Shown here: one piece after another, positions 25,354 through 33,878 of the stretch
Layout: every line of letters starts with the position of its first letter
How positions within the stretch are numbered: the first letter of the stretch is position 1
Source: Porphyromonas somerae DSM 23386
Lineage (GTDB): Bacteria; Bacteroidota; Bacteroidia; Bacteroidales; Porphyromonadaceae
DNA length: 48,027 nt
Direction: 5' to 3'
Assembly: GCF_000372405.1 (NCBI RefSeq)
Contig: NZ_AQVC01000016.1
Location: 1-48,027, forward strand
Position numbers and translations under genes: made by a program
Notes under the pieces: model-generated
Seen by the model: only the letters and a program-made list of their open reading frames with translations
Told to the model about the DNA's origin: nothing
Database searches by the model: none

Positions 25354-25562
25354 ATGAGGTTGTGTGGTATTGTGGTATTCCTGAAAATAGTACACACGGG
25401 TTCATGTATTCCTGTTATTGTATACACTGCTCATCTGTTATTCCTGAAAGTGTAGACAAATAGATAAATAATTGTGCTGATGACAGGGGATAACCACGAG
25501 TGGCGCAGGAGTTATGGATTAGGAAGGTCTTGCCATGTGGCATTCATTGGAGTGTTTATGGA

Positions 25563-25806
25563 AAAGGACCTCGGCAGAGGTCCGTGCTAAATAGGCACAG
25601 GTCGAGGCACGTAGTGCCGAAGACCTGTGTATAACGATGTACAAAAGATCCATACGACCCCGGTTGAGGGGTCGGACAATTATATCTAAGTCTGACCCCT
25701 CAACCGGGGTCATGGAGGTAGTGAATATGCTCTTTTACACAGGTCGTTCGGGGCTTTTGCCCCTCCGAGCTGTGCCTATTTAATAGGGACCTCTCCGAGG
25801 TCCTTA
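25563..25806. repeat. Large multi-hairpin palindromic element
   Basis: Outer arms 25563-25631 and 25735-25806 are inverted copies, sharing AAGGACCTCGG, AGAGGTCC, TAAATAGGCACAG and GACCTGTGTA in the same order. A second, central hairpin (25656-25677 with 25690-25711; arm begins GACCCCGGTTGAGGGGTC) pairs with one mismatch in 22. Each outer arm also folds on itself: GGACCTC/GAGGTCC at the base, and a CACAGGTC-type hairpin whose loop stem is GGCAC/GTGCC on the left and GGGGC/GCCCC on the right. No protein is encoded. The remaining intergenic bases (25354-25562 and 25807-25891) show nothing further except a partial GTGCTAAATA echo at 25823. Confidence 0.75.
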
Positions 25807-25891
25807 CCCGCTTGTCTAACACGTGCTAAATAAATAGGTCATTAACTTAAGCATATACTCCTAATACGTAATCCTTGTGGTAGATAGGCAG

Positions 25892-27121
25892 TTAGTGGGC
25901 TTTGGGCTTTTTGGAGGCGCCGGTCACGGCGTCAACACTGCTGGACATCGCTTTCGCTTTATCGCCCAGTAGGTAGCTAGCCACTTCGTTATAGGAGCCA
26001 AGGGTAATGGCGTTGTAGCCCTTGGTGCTGAGGAGGTCGGTGATCTTCTTCCCAAGAGTGATGATAGTTGCCTTGGGGGTAATCACATTGATGCCTTTTA
26101 CCTCGCAGAGCTTAAAGTAGGCCTCCACACTCTTGGTGTTTGAAAAGACAATGTGGGTAAACTCTAGCTCCTTGAGCATCTCTAGGTAGTCGTTGCTATA
26201 CTTGTCGGGGTCTTTGCTAGCAATGGTCGTCGCCACAGCTACGCCATCCTCTATCCTTGGCGTGAGCTCGCTCACCTTTCTATTGAGGGTGATAGAGAGC
26301 ACCTTCATACCATTATCGTCCTTAGAGGGTTGGTAATTCTCCGTCACATTGACCACCTCTCCCACGAGAAGCAGACCAGGTGTGAGCTTCGTGTAGTCGG
26401 TGTAATTTGGGGTGAAGTCTTTGAGTGTCCCGCGAAAAGCCTTCTGCTCGGGTAGAGTCCCCTTACTAATGATAGCTGCAGGGGTATCGGGCGACATTCC
26501 CGTCTTGATCAGTTGCTGGCAGATCTCGGGGATTACTCGTACCCCCATATAAAATGCGATGGTACCCCCTTGCTCCACAAGAGACTTCCACTTCACCGAC
26601 TCAGCAAGGTTGCTATCTTTGGTGCTTGCGGTAACTAGGGTGAAGGACCTTGCTAGTGCACGGTGCGTCACAGGTATCCCAGCATAAGCTGGTGCTGCGA
26701 TCGCTGCTGTCACGCCAGGGATCACCTCGGTATCAATGCCCTTATCAAGCAGGGCGAGTAGCTCTTCACCACCACGTCCGAATACAAAAGGGTCACCACC
26801 CTTCAGCCTTACCACAGTATTTCCCTTCAGTGCCTCATCAATGAGTAGTTGATTGATCTCCTCTTGTTTTGGCGAAGGTTTGCCAGCTCGTTTCCCCACG
26901 GGAATCAACCTCACATCTCCCTTGCAGTGGAGTAGAATAGAAGGATTGGCGAGTGCGTCATACAGCACTACATCGGCTTTGCCAAGCACTTTCGCCCCCT
27001 TCACGGTCACGAGGTCAGGATCGCCAGGGCCAGCACCCACCAGATATACTTTCCCACTTTGGGCTAAGAGATTCGGGATAGCAAGCAAGAGTGCAAGGGT
27101 TATTAATAATGTCTTTTTCAT
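25892..27121 (-). CDS. Uroporphyrinogen-III methyltransferase/HemD-like fusion with signal peptide
   Basis: The 409-residue protein begins with a Bacteroidetes-type Sec signal peptide (residues 1-20, cleavage likely at LLA|Q), followed at once by a complete SUMT domain (about 24-260): VGAGPGDP (28-35), VVRLKGGDPFVFGRGGEE (103-120), AYAGIPVTHR, FYMGV and the GT.PEQ segment. SUMT uses SAM to make precorrin-2. The region about 265-385 resembles HemD (uroporphyrinogen-III synthase) but is degenerate. The last residues include D397-A-V-T-G-A-S403, like the ApbE flavinylation motif. No internal Met could start translation after the signal. Why a SAM enzyme should be exported is unclear. It is monocistronic. 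Confidence 0.8.
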   Translation of the reverse strand: MKKTLLITLALLLAIPNLLAQSGKVYLVGAGPGDPDLVTVKGAKVLGKADVVLYDALANPSILLHCKGDVRLIPVGKRAGKPSPKQEEINQLLIDEALKGNTVVRLKGGDPFVFGRGGEELLALLDKGIDTEVIPGVTAAIAAPAYAGIPVTHRALARSFTLVTASTKDSNLAESVKWKSLVEQGGTIAFYMGVRVIPEICQQLIKTGMSPDTPAAIISKGTLPEQKAFRGTLKDFTPNYTDYTKLTPGLLLVGEVVNVTENYQPSKDDNGMKVLSITLNRKVSELTPRIEDGVAVATTIASKDPDKYSNDYLEMLKELEFTHIVFSNTKSVEAYFKLCEVKGINVITPKATIITLGKKITDLLSTKGYNAITLGSYNEVASYLLGDKAKAMSSSVDAVTGASKKPKAH

Positions 27122-27151
27122 AAGGTATCAATGATTGATTGCACAAATATA

Positions 27152-27183
27152 TAATAGGGTGGATACAAAAAGCACCCACCCTA
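27152..27183 (-). terminator. Terminator after the GlsB-like gene
   Basis: On the minus strand AGGGTGG pairs with CCACCCT around an internal T-rich loop, followed by ATTATATATT. A moderate intrinsic terminator. Confidence 0.5.
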
Positions 27184-27203
27184 GTTCCTTAGTCAATAGT
27201 TAT

Positions 27204-27452
27204 TTATTTGCCACCTTTCTTGGTGAATAGGCGACCAATAAAGATGAGGATGCAGGCACCGATAACCGCTACCACTAGCCCTGCCCACCAGCTATCGCCT
27301 GCAGAGAGGTCGAGCAAGCTAAGTACCCAACCACCTACTACGCCACCGAGTAGTCCAAGAATGATGTCTACGATCCAAGAGTTGCCTCCACCTGGCATAA
27401 GCCATGCGGCTATACTACCAGCTATAAAACCTGTAAGAAGTGTTACTAGCAT
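27204..27452 (-). CDS. GlsB/YeaQ/YmgE-family membrane protein
   Basis: The 82-residue protein is three glycine-rich membrane helices: LVTLLTGFIAGSIAAWLMPG, then IVDIILGLLGGVVGGWVL and WAGLVVAVIGACILIFI. This is the 'transglycosylase-associated' (GlsB/YeaQ/YmgE) stress membrane family, whose biochemical role is not settled. It lies 13 bases after rsmD on the same strand and may be cotranscribed with it. Confidence 0.9.
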   Translation of the reverse strand: MLVTLLTGFIAGSIAAWLMPGGGNSWIVDIILGLLGGVVGGWVLSLLDLSAGDSWWAGLVVAVIGACILIFIGRLFTKKGGK

Positions 27453-27465
27453 AATTCAATTACTT

Positions 27466-28020
27466 TTATATGTTATTAATATTATGTGCAAAGAATGAGA
27501 AGTGTACCGTCCCATATCTGCGCATCTCCACAAAATATTGCTCTTTGCTGAAGTCGTACTCCTTTGGATGCTCCACTACCAAGCAACCCTCTGGCGAAAG
27601 TAGCTGGCTACTCATTATCCGCCTAGGTAGCTCTGCTAGTAGTGGTAGATCATAGGGAGGGTCAGCAAATATCAATTCAAAGGTACCAAAAGATTCGCTC
27701 TTTTCAATAAAAGCGAAGACATCTCTTGTCTGGACACTGTAGTGGTCATCCGAAAGTTGCTCCACAACAGAGTTGATAAACGAGGTATGCCGAGGATTCT
27801 TTTCAATGGCCAGCACCTCCTTAGCCCCCCTTGAGAGTGCCTCCAGACCGATACTTCCACTACCTGCAAAGAGATCGAGAAAGCGAGTCTCCTCCCAATC
27901 AATTCGATTCTGAAGGATATTGAATAGAGCCTCCTTTGCCACTTCTGTCGTGGGTCGACCTCTAAAGTTTTTGGGAAGTTCAAAGCGACGCTTCCCATAT
28001 TTCCCGCTTATAATCCGCAT
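27466..28020 (-). CDS. rsmD: 16S rRNA (guanine966-N2)-methyltransferase RsmD
   Basis: The 184-residue protein has the RsmD start MRIISGKYGKRRF, the SAM-binding FAGSGSIGLEALSRGA (51-66) and the catalytic D120-P-P-Y123. It methylates G966 of 16S rRNA during 30S assembly. Its start overlaps the end of the DUF3822 gene by 13 bases, a common pairing in Bacteroidetes, so the two are translationally coupled. Confidence 0.95.
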   Translation of the reverse strand: MRIISGKYGKRRFELPKNFRGRPTTEVAKEALFNILQNRIDWEETRFLDLFAGSGSIGLEALSRGAKEVLAIEKNPRHTSFINSVVEQLSDDHYSVQTRDVFAFIEKSESFGTFELIFADPPYDLPLLAELPRRIMSSQLLSPEGCLVVEHPKEYDFSKEQYFVEMRRYGTVHFSFFAHNINNI

Positions 28021-28850
28021 AGTATGTGTAATCGCTCCAAGGGGTGTACTGCCACATTCTTATTTACTTCCTTACTACCGTCGGTGGAGTAGTCGTTGAG
28101 GACAATGTTTCCAAGACTTTCCTCAAGTAGCTGCTTGATACTTGGCTCGGGATTGTAGGTGAATAAGTATAGGGGCACTGCGTGAGGATCAAGCTTAAAT
28201 TGTCGGTACAATGCCGTAATGTAGTATAGACAGTCTGCATCGGAGACCATCTTATAGAGATTTGCCAGTAGCAGCTCCCCCGACTTTGCTACCGCCACTT
28301 GGATGAATCCTTTGCTGATGTAAGCGGTAACGACCTGAGGGTGCTCTCGGCGAGATTTGCGTAGGGTATAGGTGATTTGTGTGGAGATATGGTGCTCAAA
28401 AGTGGGGAGGGAAAAGGACCTTTGGCAAAAGTCAAATAGCTCTCTATTGACCGAATAAATAATGTAAAGGTGCTCCTCCTCAATCGCCTTCGTCAATACT
28501 TTTCGCCCCTCTAGCTCAGTGGTCAGAGATAGCCAATTCTCTGGTGAGGCACTATCCATTAGATCCTCAGGGACAATGGCAAAAGGCGACCCATCCTCCA
28601 CCAGAATAGTAGAGCTCCTGAAGGGAAGAGATAAAAGTGGATGATCCCAAAATAGCTTTTGCATACCACCCTCTTCGGAGCTGGTTAAGGAAATACTCGT
28701 GGCCAAGATGGGCTTGTCGTTTTCTTGGGTCGTAGCCAAGACAAATATCATCTCGCTCCCTAGAGTAATGCGTGCATCAATGCCAAGAGCTTCATCTGCT
28801 GATAAGCTCTTATCTCCTTCACTTGCGTGGATCTCCTTTATCTCTCTCAT
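28008..28850 (-). CDS. DUF3822 family protein
   Basis: The 280-residue protein matches the Bacteroidetes DUF3822 family, usually found just before rsmD. The fold is expected to be ASKHA-like: paired domains with strands such as LYIIYSVNREL and the central AYISKGFIQVAVAKSGELLLANLYK. Function is unknown. I start at ATG 28850. An in-frame ATG at 28889 exists but would take its first 8 or so codons from a MITE-like element that ends at 28867. That insertion lies 16 bases before the start codon, so it has replaced the native upstream region and probably its ribosome binding site. Confidence 0.85.
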   Translation of the reverse strand: MREIKEIHASEGDKSLSADEALGIDARITLGSEMIFVLATTQENDKPILATSISLTSSEEGGMQKLFWDHPLLSLPFRSSTILVEDGSPFAIVPEDLMDSASPENWLSLTTELEGRKVLTKAIEEEHLYIIYSVNRELFDFCQRSFSLPTFEHHISTQITYTLRKSRREHPQVVTAYISKGFIQVAVAKSGELLLANLYKMVSDADCLYYITALYRQFKLDPHAVPLYLFTYNPEPSIKQLLEESLGNIVLNDYSTDGSKEVNKNVAVHPLERLHILCGL

Positions 28851-28866
28851 AAGGGTTGCAAAAAAA

Positions 28867-29038
28867 GAGAGTGTTGCACGAAGTGCCATTCTCGCACATT
28901 TGAATAAATGTGCTGAGACTTTGGACGAAGGATGAGATGCAAGGAGCTGAGGGTGAGGGCGCTGGGAACGTACTGGCGTACGTGACCGAGCCCGAATCCC
29001 GAAAGCAACGCCGCAGATCGCCTTCGTGCAACAGTCTC
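28867..29038 (+). mobile_element. MITE-like repeat, copy D (short form)
   Basis: A 172-bp unit with ends GAGAGTGTTGCACGAAG and CTTCGTGCAACAGTCTC, oriented as copy A. Flanks are AAAAA and ATAAA, a possible 5-bp duplication with one mismatch. The internal hairpin is GCACATTT-GAAT-AAATGTGC, shorter than in other copies yet still symmetrical. It sits between two same-strand genes, directly before the DUF3822 start. Confidence 0.85.
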
Positions 29039-29107
29039 ATAAAAGCACACTTCCTCAGCTATGTAGATAGAGAGGAGTGTGCTTTATGAATGAGTGGGGT
29101 ATATAGC

Positions 29108-29815
29108 TTACTCCCAGTTACCTGCGTTGTTATTGATCTCTGTGAGTGAGCCAACCTTTAGCCCAGGATACTTACCGATCTGATTCACACGATCCTTAAG
29201 GTTGATGAGCTCAGTCTGATTGAGGTCGCCAAGATAGGTGTCGTAATCTACTTTGGCCTCGAAGATCCTAATAAAGATGTCGGAGCTAGTCTTTACACTA
29301 GCGGTATCCATCTCAAAGGTAGCACCATTGGAGAATGGGACAATACCCAACTTGCTGGTATCATAGTCGGCACCGAAAATTGCCTCCTTAGCATTTACGA
29401 ATGTGGTGTCACGAGTAAAGGATACACGCTCACCATTAACGATAGAGGATAGACCAGCCTCTTCAGCTTCCTTCCAATTGCCAGTGGCTCTTGCTTTCTT
29501 AACGATGTCCCACGCCTTTTGCTCAGTCATACCATCTTGAAGCTGCTTCTCTGAGAGCTCCATCACCTTACGTACCGACCTTACATTGCCGTTCTCTAGC
29601 CAATTGCGAAGCTCCTCAAAGTTGGCAGCATGGACGTTATTCTCCTGCTTGTATGCCACCTGTGCTGTACGGATATCTATCAATTCCTTGATGACCTCCT
29701 TCTCCCTTTGGGTCTTTGTATTCTCAAAGTTAACAGGTACACGGATGCTGTTGTATACCGCCCAACCAAGTCCAATAATAGCTAGGACCAATAAAACTCT
29801 CGATAAAATTTTCAT
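29108..29815 (-). CDS. Conserved membrane-anchored protein, function unknown
   Basis: The 235-residue protein has a single N-terminal membrane helix (about 5-22, RVLLVLAIIGLGWAVYN) with a short cytoplasmic start, then a helix (REKEVIKELIDIRTAQVAYK) whose layout recalls pilin-like proteins, and a mixed alpha/beta extracytoplasmic domain. I do not recognise a named family. It could be a periplasmic assembly factor or minor pseudopilin-like protein, but there are no type II secretion genes nearby. A TACTTTTG -7-like box is on the minus strand at 29906-29899. Confidence 0.7.
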   Translation of the reverse strand: MKILSRVLLVLAIIGLGWAVYNSIRVPVNFENTKTQREKEVIKELIDIRTAQVAYKQENNVHAANFEELRNWLENGNVRSVRKVMELSEKQLQDGMTEQKAWDIVKKARATGNWKEAEEAGLSSIVNGERVSFTRDTTFVNAKEAIFGADYDTSKLGIVPFSNGATFEMDTASVKTSSDIFIRIFEAKVDYDTYLGDLNQTELINLKDRVNQIGKYPGLKVGSLTEINNNAGNWE

Positions 29816-29966
29816 ACCTTCAAATATATTTGTTATTTTGCATTCAACATTAAACGTACCAAGCTTCTTGAATATAGGTTACTTGTATGTAGTCTCTACA
29901 AAAGTAGCAACTTTTATTCAGACTGCCATACGAATCGGCGTTCAAATATAGCTATTTTCGGACAAT

Positions 29967-31409
29967 ATGAGTAATAATCGCCCTGAGATATTAGATTTTT
30001 TTGGTTTTACCCCCACTTCTAGTCAAAATGAAGTGATAATGGAGCTACAAAACTTCTTTTCCCAAGCTCCCGAGCACTCCATCTTTTTATTGCGTGGGTA
30101 CGCGGGAACGGGTAAAAGTAGTCTTGTAGGGGCTTTCTCTCACATGCTCCAAAGCTTCCTCTACCCGCAGATGTTACTTGCCCCTACTGGGCGTGCTGCT
30201 AAAGTGCTAGAAGGGTATTGTGGTTTGCCCGCCTATACGATTCACCGAACCATCTACTGGCAGAGGATATCCGGCGATGGCGTCTCGTACGAGGTGGGGT
30301 ACAATCAGCACCAACCTGGTACCATATACATAGTAGATGAGGCCTCAATGATCAATAATGCCAATGATGGGTACGGCTCCTTTGGAAGTAATCGTTTGCT
30401 CGACGACTTAGTGGACTTCTGCTTTAGCATCGAAGGGAGCAAGCTGCTACTGATCGGCGACGATGCCCAGCTTCCACCCGTCGGTACCGAGATGAGTCCT
30501 GCACTAATGCCGGAGTATCTTGTAGGCTTTTGCTCCACACTATACCAAGGTGTCCTCAAGGATATTGTCCGTCAGGAGGAGGGCGGGGAGATCGTCTACC
30601 TCAGTTACCTCCTGCGTGGTCGCATTCTCGACCTACAGAGTGGCGAGGATTGGCACGAGCCCCTGCTCCCACTTCCCGAGGTGAAGGGCGAGGTAGAGAT
30701 CATCTCGGGCTACGACCTACCTGAAATGATGGAGGACTCTTATCGGAGGGTGGGGCAGGAGGAGACCTTGCTCATCACCCGCTCCAATAGAGATGCCGAG
30801 GAATACAATAAATCGATTAGGTATCACACCCTTTACTACGATGAAGAGGTGGTGCCAGGAGAAAACCTCATGGTGGTGCGCAATAACTATCTTCACTTTC
30901 CCGTAGATGAAAAGGGGCAGGCAACAAGTACCTTCATTGCCAATGGGGAGATCCTAAAGGTGCTCAATAGCCGAAGGGAGCAGGAGCTCTATGGCTTTAC
31001 CTTTAGAGATGCCGAGCTGCGTGATACCCATGGTGGCTTTGTCTCCGCCAAGGTGCTGCTTGATAGCTTATTCACGCAGGCCCCAAGTCTTACCCCAGAG
31101 CAGAGGGAGCGATTGTATCAAGGGGTGTGCCAAGACTATCCCGATTGCACCACGCGGAGGATGCTCTATCAAAAGCTACGGCAAGACCCTTATCTCAATG
31201 CCCTACAAATAAAGTACTCTTACGCGATGACTTGCCACAAGGCACAAGGCGGGCAGTGGCGGGAGGTCTACCTAAGCTTTGGTTATCTCACCCCCGAGAT
31301 GATCGACCTCTCCTTTTGTCGTTGGCTCTATACCGCCATGACACGTGCTACCGAAAAGCTCTACATTATCCAACCACCGGCCTTTATTTTCGGCAATTTA
31401 GAACTCTGA
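29967..31409 (+). CDS. RecD-like/UvrD-C ATP-dependent DNA helicase
   Basis: The 480-residue SF1 helicase has Walker A G44-Y-A-G-T-G-K50-S, motif II D124-E-A-S, a GDDAQLPPVG motif III and C-terminal motifs TCHKAQGGQWREVYL and WLYTAMTRATEKLYII (UvrD_C_2). It is the single-subunit RecD/Pif1-like exodeoxyribonuclease V alpha type common in Bacteroidetes, and is not accompanied by recB or recC. It is monocistronic and divergent from the membrane-anchored protein. Confidence 0.92.
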   Translation: MSNNRPEILDFFGFTPTSSQNEVIMELQNFFSQAPEHSIFLLRGYAGTGKSSLVGAFSHMLQSFLYPQMLLAPTGRAAKVLEGYCGLPAYTIHRTIYWQRISGDGVSYEVGYNQHQPGTIYIVDEASMINNANDGYGSFGSNRLLDDLVDFCFSIEGSKLLLIGDDAQLPPVGTEMSPALMPEYLVGFCSTLYQGVLKDIVRQEEGGEIVYLSYLLRGRILDLQSGEDWHEPLLPLPEVKGEVEIISGYDLPEMMEDSYRRVGQEETLLITRSNRDAEEYNKSIRYHTLYYDEEVVPGENLMVVRNNYLHFPVDEKGQATSTFIANGEILKVLNSRREQELYGFTFRDAELRDTHGGFVSAKVLLDSLFTQAPSLTPEQRERLYQGVCQDYPDCTTRRMLYQKLRQDPYLNALQIKYSYAMTCHKAQGGQWREVYLSFGYLTPEMIDLSFCRWLYTAMTRATEKLYIIQPPAFIFGNLEL

Positions 31410-31455
31410 AATAGCCCCTTCATAACTATTTGATTTTCACCTAGCTATCAACCCG

Positions 31456-31546
31456 AAAACTGAGTTGCAACTAAGCATTTGCTTAGTTGCAACTCGCCGA
31501 TCGCTTTGTTGCATCTCGCCGATTGCTTAGTTGCAACTCAGTTTTT
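31456..31546. repeat. 22-bp tandem array 2 (GTTGCAAC type) ending in a T tract
   Basis: Three 22-bp units start at 31481, 31503 and 31525, the middle one diverged (GCTTTGTTGCATCTC). An inverted unit precedes them. Layout is identical to 10419-10503: inverted unit, two CGCCGAT-tailed units, and a last unit running into CAGTTTTT. The outermost arms (AAAACTGAGTTGCAACTAAG against the end of the third unit) pair perfectly. It probably terminates the helicase transcript. The 200 bases after it, up to 31750, show no clear feature. Confidence 0.8.
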
Positions 31547-31750
31547 CTCTCTACGGGAAAGCAAAAAAAAGTATCATATGAGTGTGAAATAAAGAAGGGT
31601 CAAGGTGTTGGAATTTTGTTATTAATAAATAAAAGTGCAGGATTTTGTGTTTTGCCTTGTTATAGTTATATAGAGCAATATTAAACTAGTGTTTGTAGTG
31701 GAAATTATTGAGCACTTAAAGTTCATCTAATCATCTAACAAAAACAAAGT

Positions 31751-33154
31751 ATGAAGAGTATGAAAAAGACGATGCTGAAGCAAGCAGTGCTTCTATTACT
31801 AGCAATTTTAATGCTAACAACAACTTCTTGCAATCAAAGGGTTCAAGAACGACCCAATGAGTATAACCTAGATAAGACTACTGAAGTAGTCACTTCAAAG
31901 ACTTTTCAGAGGAGTTCTTCTGAAGCTATTAAGATCGTTCAAGACTTCGTTAAGGAAAGTGGGTTAAGAAGCTCGTTGGTCGCTACTGATGCTATAGTTG
32001 ATTATGTTCTCAATACGGGGTCATTAAGAACAACACTTGGCGAACAAGGTGTAGAGGCAGTTGATACTGTACTTTATATTGTAAATATACAAGGGGAAAA
32101 GGGGTTTTCTGTGATTGCAGGAGATAAACGACTTCCCGATATACTAATTACTTCCAGCTCAGGTAATCTTTTTAAAAATGAGGAGATAGATGACAACAGT
32201 GGATTTGCCGTCTTTTTGTCACGACTCCCTTCATTCTATGTTTCAGAATTAGAGAGATTTGAGAAAGATCCCAACAGAAGACGTGAGGACTTTGAACATG
32301 AAAAAGAATTTGAGCCAGACGCCCCCGCCCCCAATGTTCCTGAGCGAAAGATTGAGTACAGTGAATGGAAAACAGTAAATTCAATCGGTCCTTTGGTCCC
32401 CGTCCAATGGGAGCAAAGTTTGCCATTTAACAATGAGGCACCACTCATTGACGGTCAGAGGGCATTAGCAGGTTGCGTTTCTATTGCTGCTGCACAGCTT
32501 ACAGCATATCACAATTATCCTTCGTATTATAATGGCATATCACTCGATTGGAACTTACTAACTAGGTACCCGAGCTATTGGCAGTATCAGGGAACGGATC
32601 GAAGTAAATTTGAAGAGCAAGTCTCGAAATATTTACGAGAAATTGGCAATACTCTTCAGAATTCTTGGGGAGTTAGTGCTACTGGTGCGTGGACAAAAGA
32701 TATTGTGTTGATGTTAAAATCAATGGGATATTCGAATCCTTCATCCTTGACAGACTACGAGGAAGGTGCTTTGATAAATAGTCTAGCACATTTGCGCCCA
32801 GCTATTATGGAGGGTTATAGCGAAAAGTATACTTATAAGAAGGGGTGGTGGATTTTCAAAAAGACTCATACAGGGTATAGAGAAGGGCATGCATGGTTAG
32901 TTGATGGTTATATAACCCAAGAAAGGACTAGAAAGGTAATTAATAGGGAGACTAATGAGACGATTTCAGAAAATAGGGAAACAAGATTGTTAGTTCACTG
33001 CAACTGGGGTTGGGGAGGTTATAGAGATGGTTACTTCTATCCTGGCGTGTTTGAATCATATAATTCTGTTAACCTTAGGAGTACAGGTGTTAATGAAAGT
33101 ACGCCAGGATATTTCAAGTATATGATTAAGAACATAGTTAATGTATATAAGTAA
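31751..33154 (+). CDS. C10-family cysteine protease (streptopain-like) lipoprotein
   Basis: The 467-residue protein is a predicted lipoprotein (Cys27 after LTTTS). It has a Spi/prodomain-like region (about 50-185), then a linker and a C10 papain-like catalytic domain: oxyanion Q219-W, catalytic C242 in RALAGCVSIAAAQL, H380 in GHAWLVDGY and N418-W in HCNWGWGG. Secreted C10 proteases (streptopain, PrtT type) degrade host or environmental proteins. It is followed by 3 bases and then a small lipoprotein gene, so the pair is an operon. Start 31751 gives MKSMKKTM; the ATG at 31760 is possible. Confidence 0.92.
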   Translation: MKSMKKTMLKQAVLLLLAILMLTTTSCNQRVQERPNEYNLDKTTEVVTSKTFQRSSSEAIKIVQDFVKESGLRSSLVATDAIVDYVLNTGSLRTTLGEQGVEAVDTVLYIVNIQGEKGFSVIAGDKRLPDILITSSSGNLFKNEEIDDNSGFAVFLSRLPSFYVSELERFEKDPNRRREDFEHEKEFEPDAPAPNVPERKIEYSEWKTVNSIGPLVPVQWEQSLPFNNEAPLIDGQRALAGCVSIAAAQLTAYHNYPSYYNGISLDWNLLTRYPSYWQYQGTDRSKFEEQVSKYLREIGNTLQNSWGVSATGAWTKDIVLMLKSMGYSNPSSLTDYEEGALINSLAHLRPAIMEGYSEKYTYKKGWWIFKKTHTGYREGHAWLVDGYITQERTRKVINRETNETISENRETRLLVHCNWGWGGYRDGYFYPGVFESYNSVNLRSTGVNESTPGYFKYMIKNIVNVYK

Positions 33155-33157
33155 TTT

Positions 33158-33742
33158 ATGAAAAAGTTGTCATTCTTATCGGTACTAGGTCTTTTAGTCG
33201 TATATTTTGGGATTATACTAGTCTCATGTAATGAGAAAGAAGAGTTTGATCCACTTGCGAGAGTTAATTACTTCATATCTGAATATTACACTATTGCAGA
33301 TGCTTCAGCTAGAGCTAACTCAGATGCGACAATGTGGGGTGTAGAATTATATCCACAAAAAAGAGTCACTCTCAAAAGTTTTCCAGAACTTTATAAGTCC
33401 TTAGCGATGGAGCATGGAGAAGATGGAAGAAAAAAGTTTAGAACAGCAAGGACCTATGCCGTCCCTTACAATGTAATAAGGATTTCTGTTATGAGTGACG
33501 GTAATGATGTTTCTGAGAATTTCGACATTTCTTTTGAGACTGTGAGAACTGTTATTAAAGAGGAAGAACCTCGTCCTACCAGTTTTAAAACCCAGTTAAG
33601 TTTGGTTTCCAAAGATGATTTGATGTGGCTTATTGATTGTAGATTTTTTATAACGGAAAGGAAGAAGACGGAGTATTCAAATCTTGTAGCAGTAATTGAA
33701 TCGGTCGGTGGCAAGAGTATCGTTTGTAAATTACCTAAGTAA
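33158..33742 (+). CDS. Small lipoprotein paired with C10 protease
   Basis: The 194-residue lipoprotein has a lipobox ILVSC with Cys24. The mature part is mixed and has no motif I recognise. Small proteins beside C10 proteases sometimes inhibit them, as prodomain-like Spi proteins do. I see no convincing Spi sequence here, so that function is only a possibility. AT-rich like the sigma-factor genes after it. Confidence 0.65.
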   Translation: MKKLSFLSVLGLLVVYFGIILVSCNEKEEFDPLARVNYFISEYYTIADASARANSDATMWGVELYPQKRVTLKSFPELYKSLAMEHGEDGRKKFRTARTYAVPYNVIRISVMSDGNDVSENFDISFETVRTVIKEEEPRPTSFKTQLSLVSKDDLMWLIDCRFFITERKKTEYSNLVAVIESVGGKSIVCKLPK

Positions 33743-33878
33743 TAGTATTGGAGGTGTATGAACTGTATTACTTCAAAAATATGCTCATGCGCCTCCAATC
33801 CTCTCGTTTCCTTAAAATAAAATCGCACGTAACACAAACTACATATAGTCTTTTAATATCTATGTGTATGTTGTTTCA

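Noticed and set aside
28819-29040. Minus-strand frames across copy D, including a shared MRLLHEGDLRRCFRD start
   Set aside because: Translations of the same repeat in another copy; overlaps the true DUF3822 start.
33747-33799. Terminator after the small lipoprotein
   Set aside because: ATTGGAGG/CCTCCAAT form only an 8-bp stem with a 36-base interior and no T run, too weak to call.
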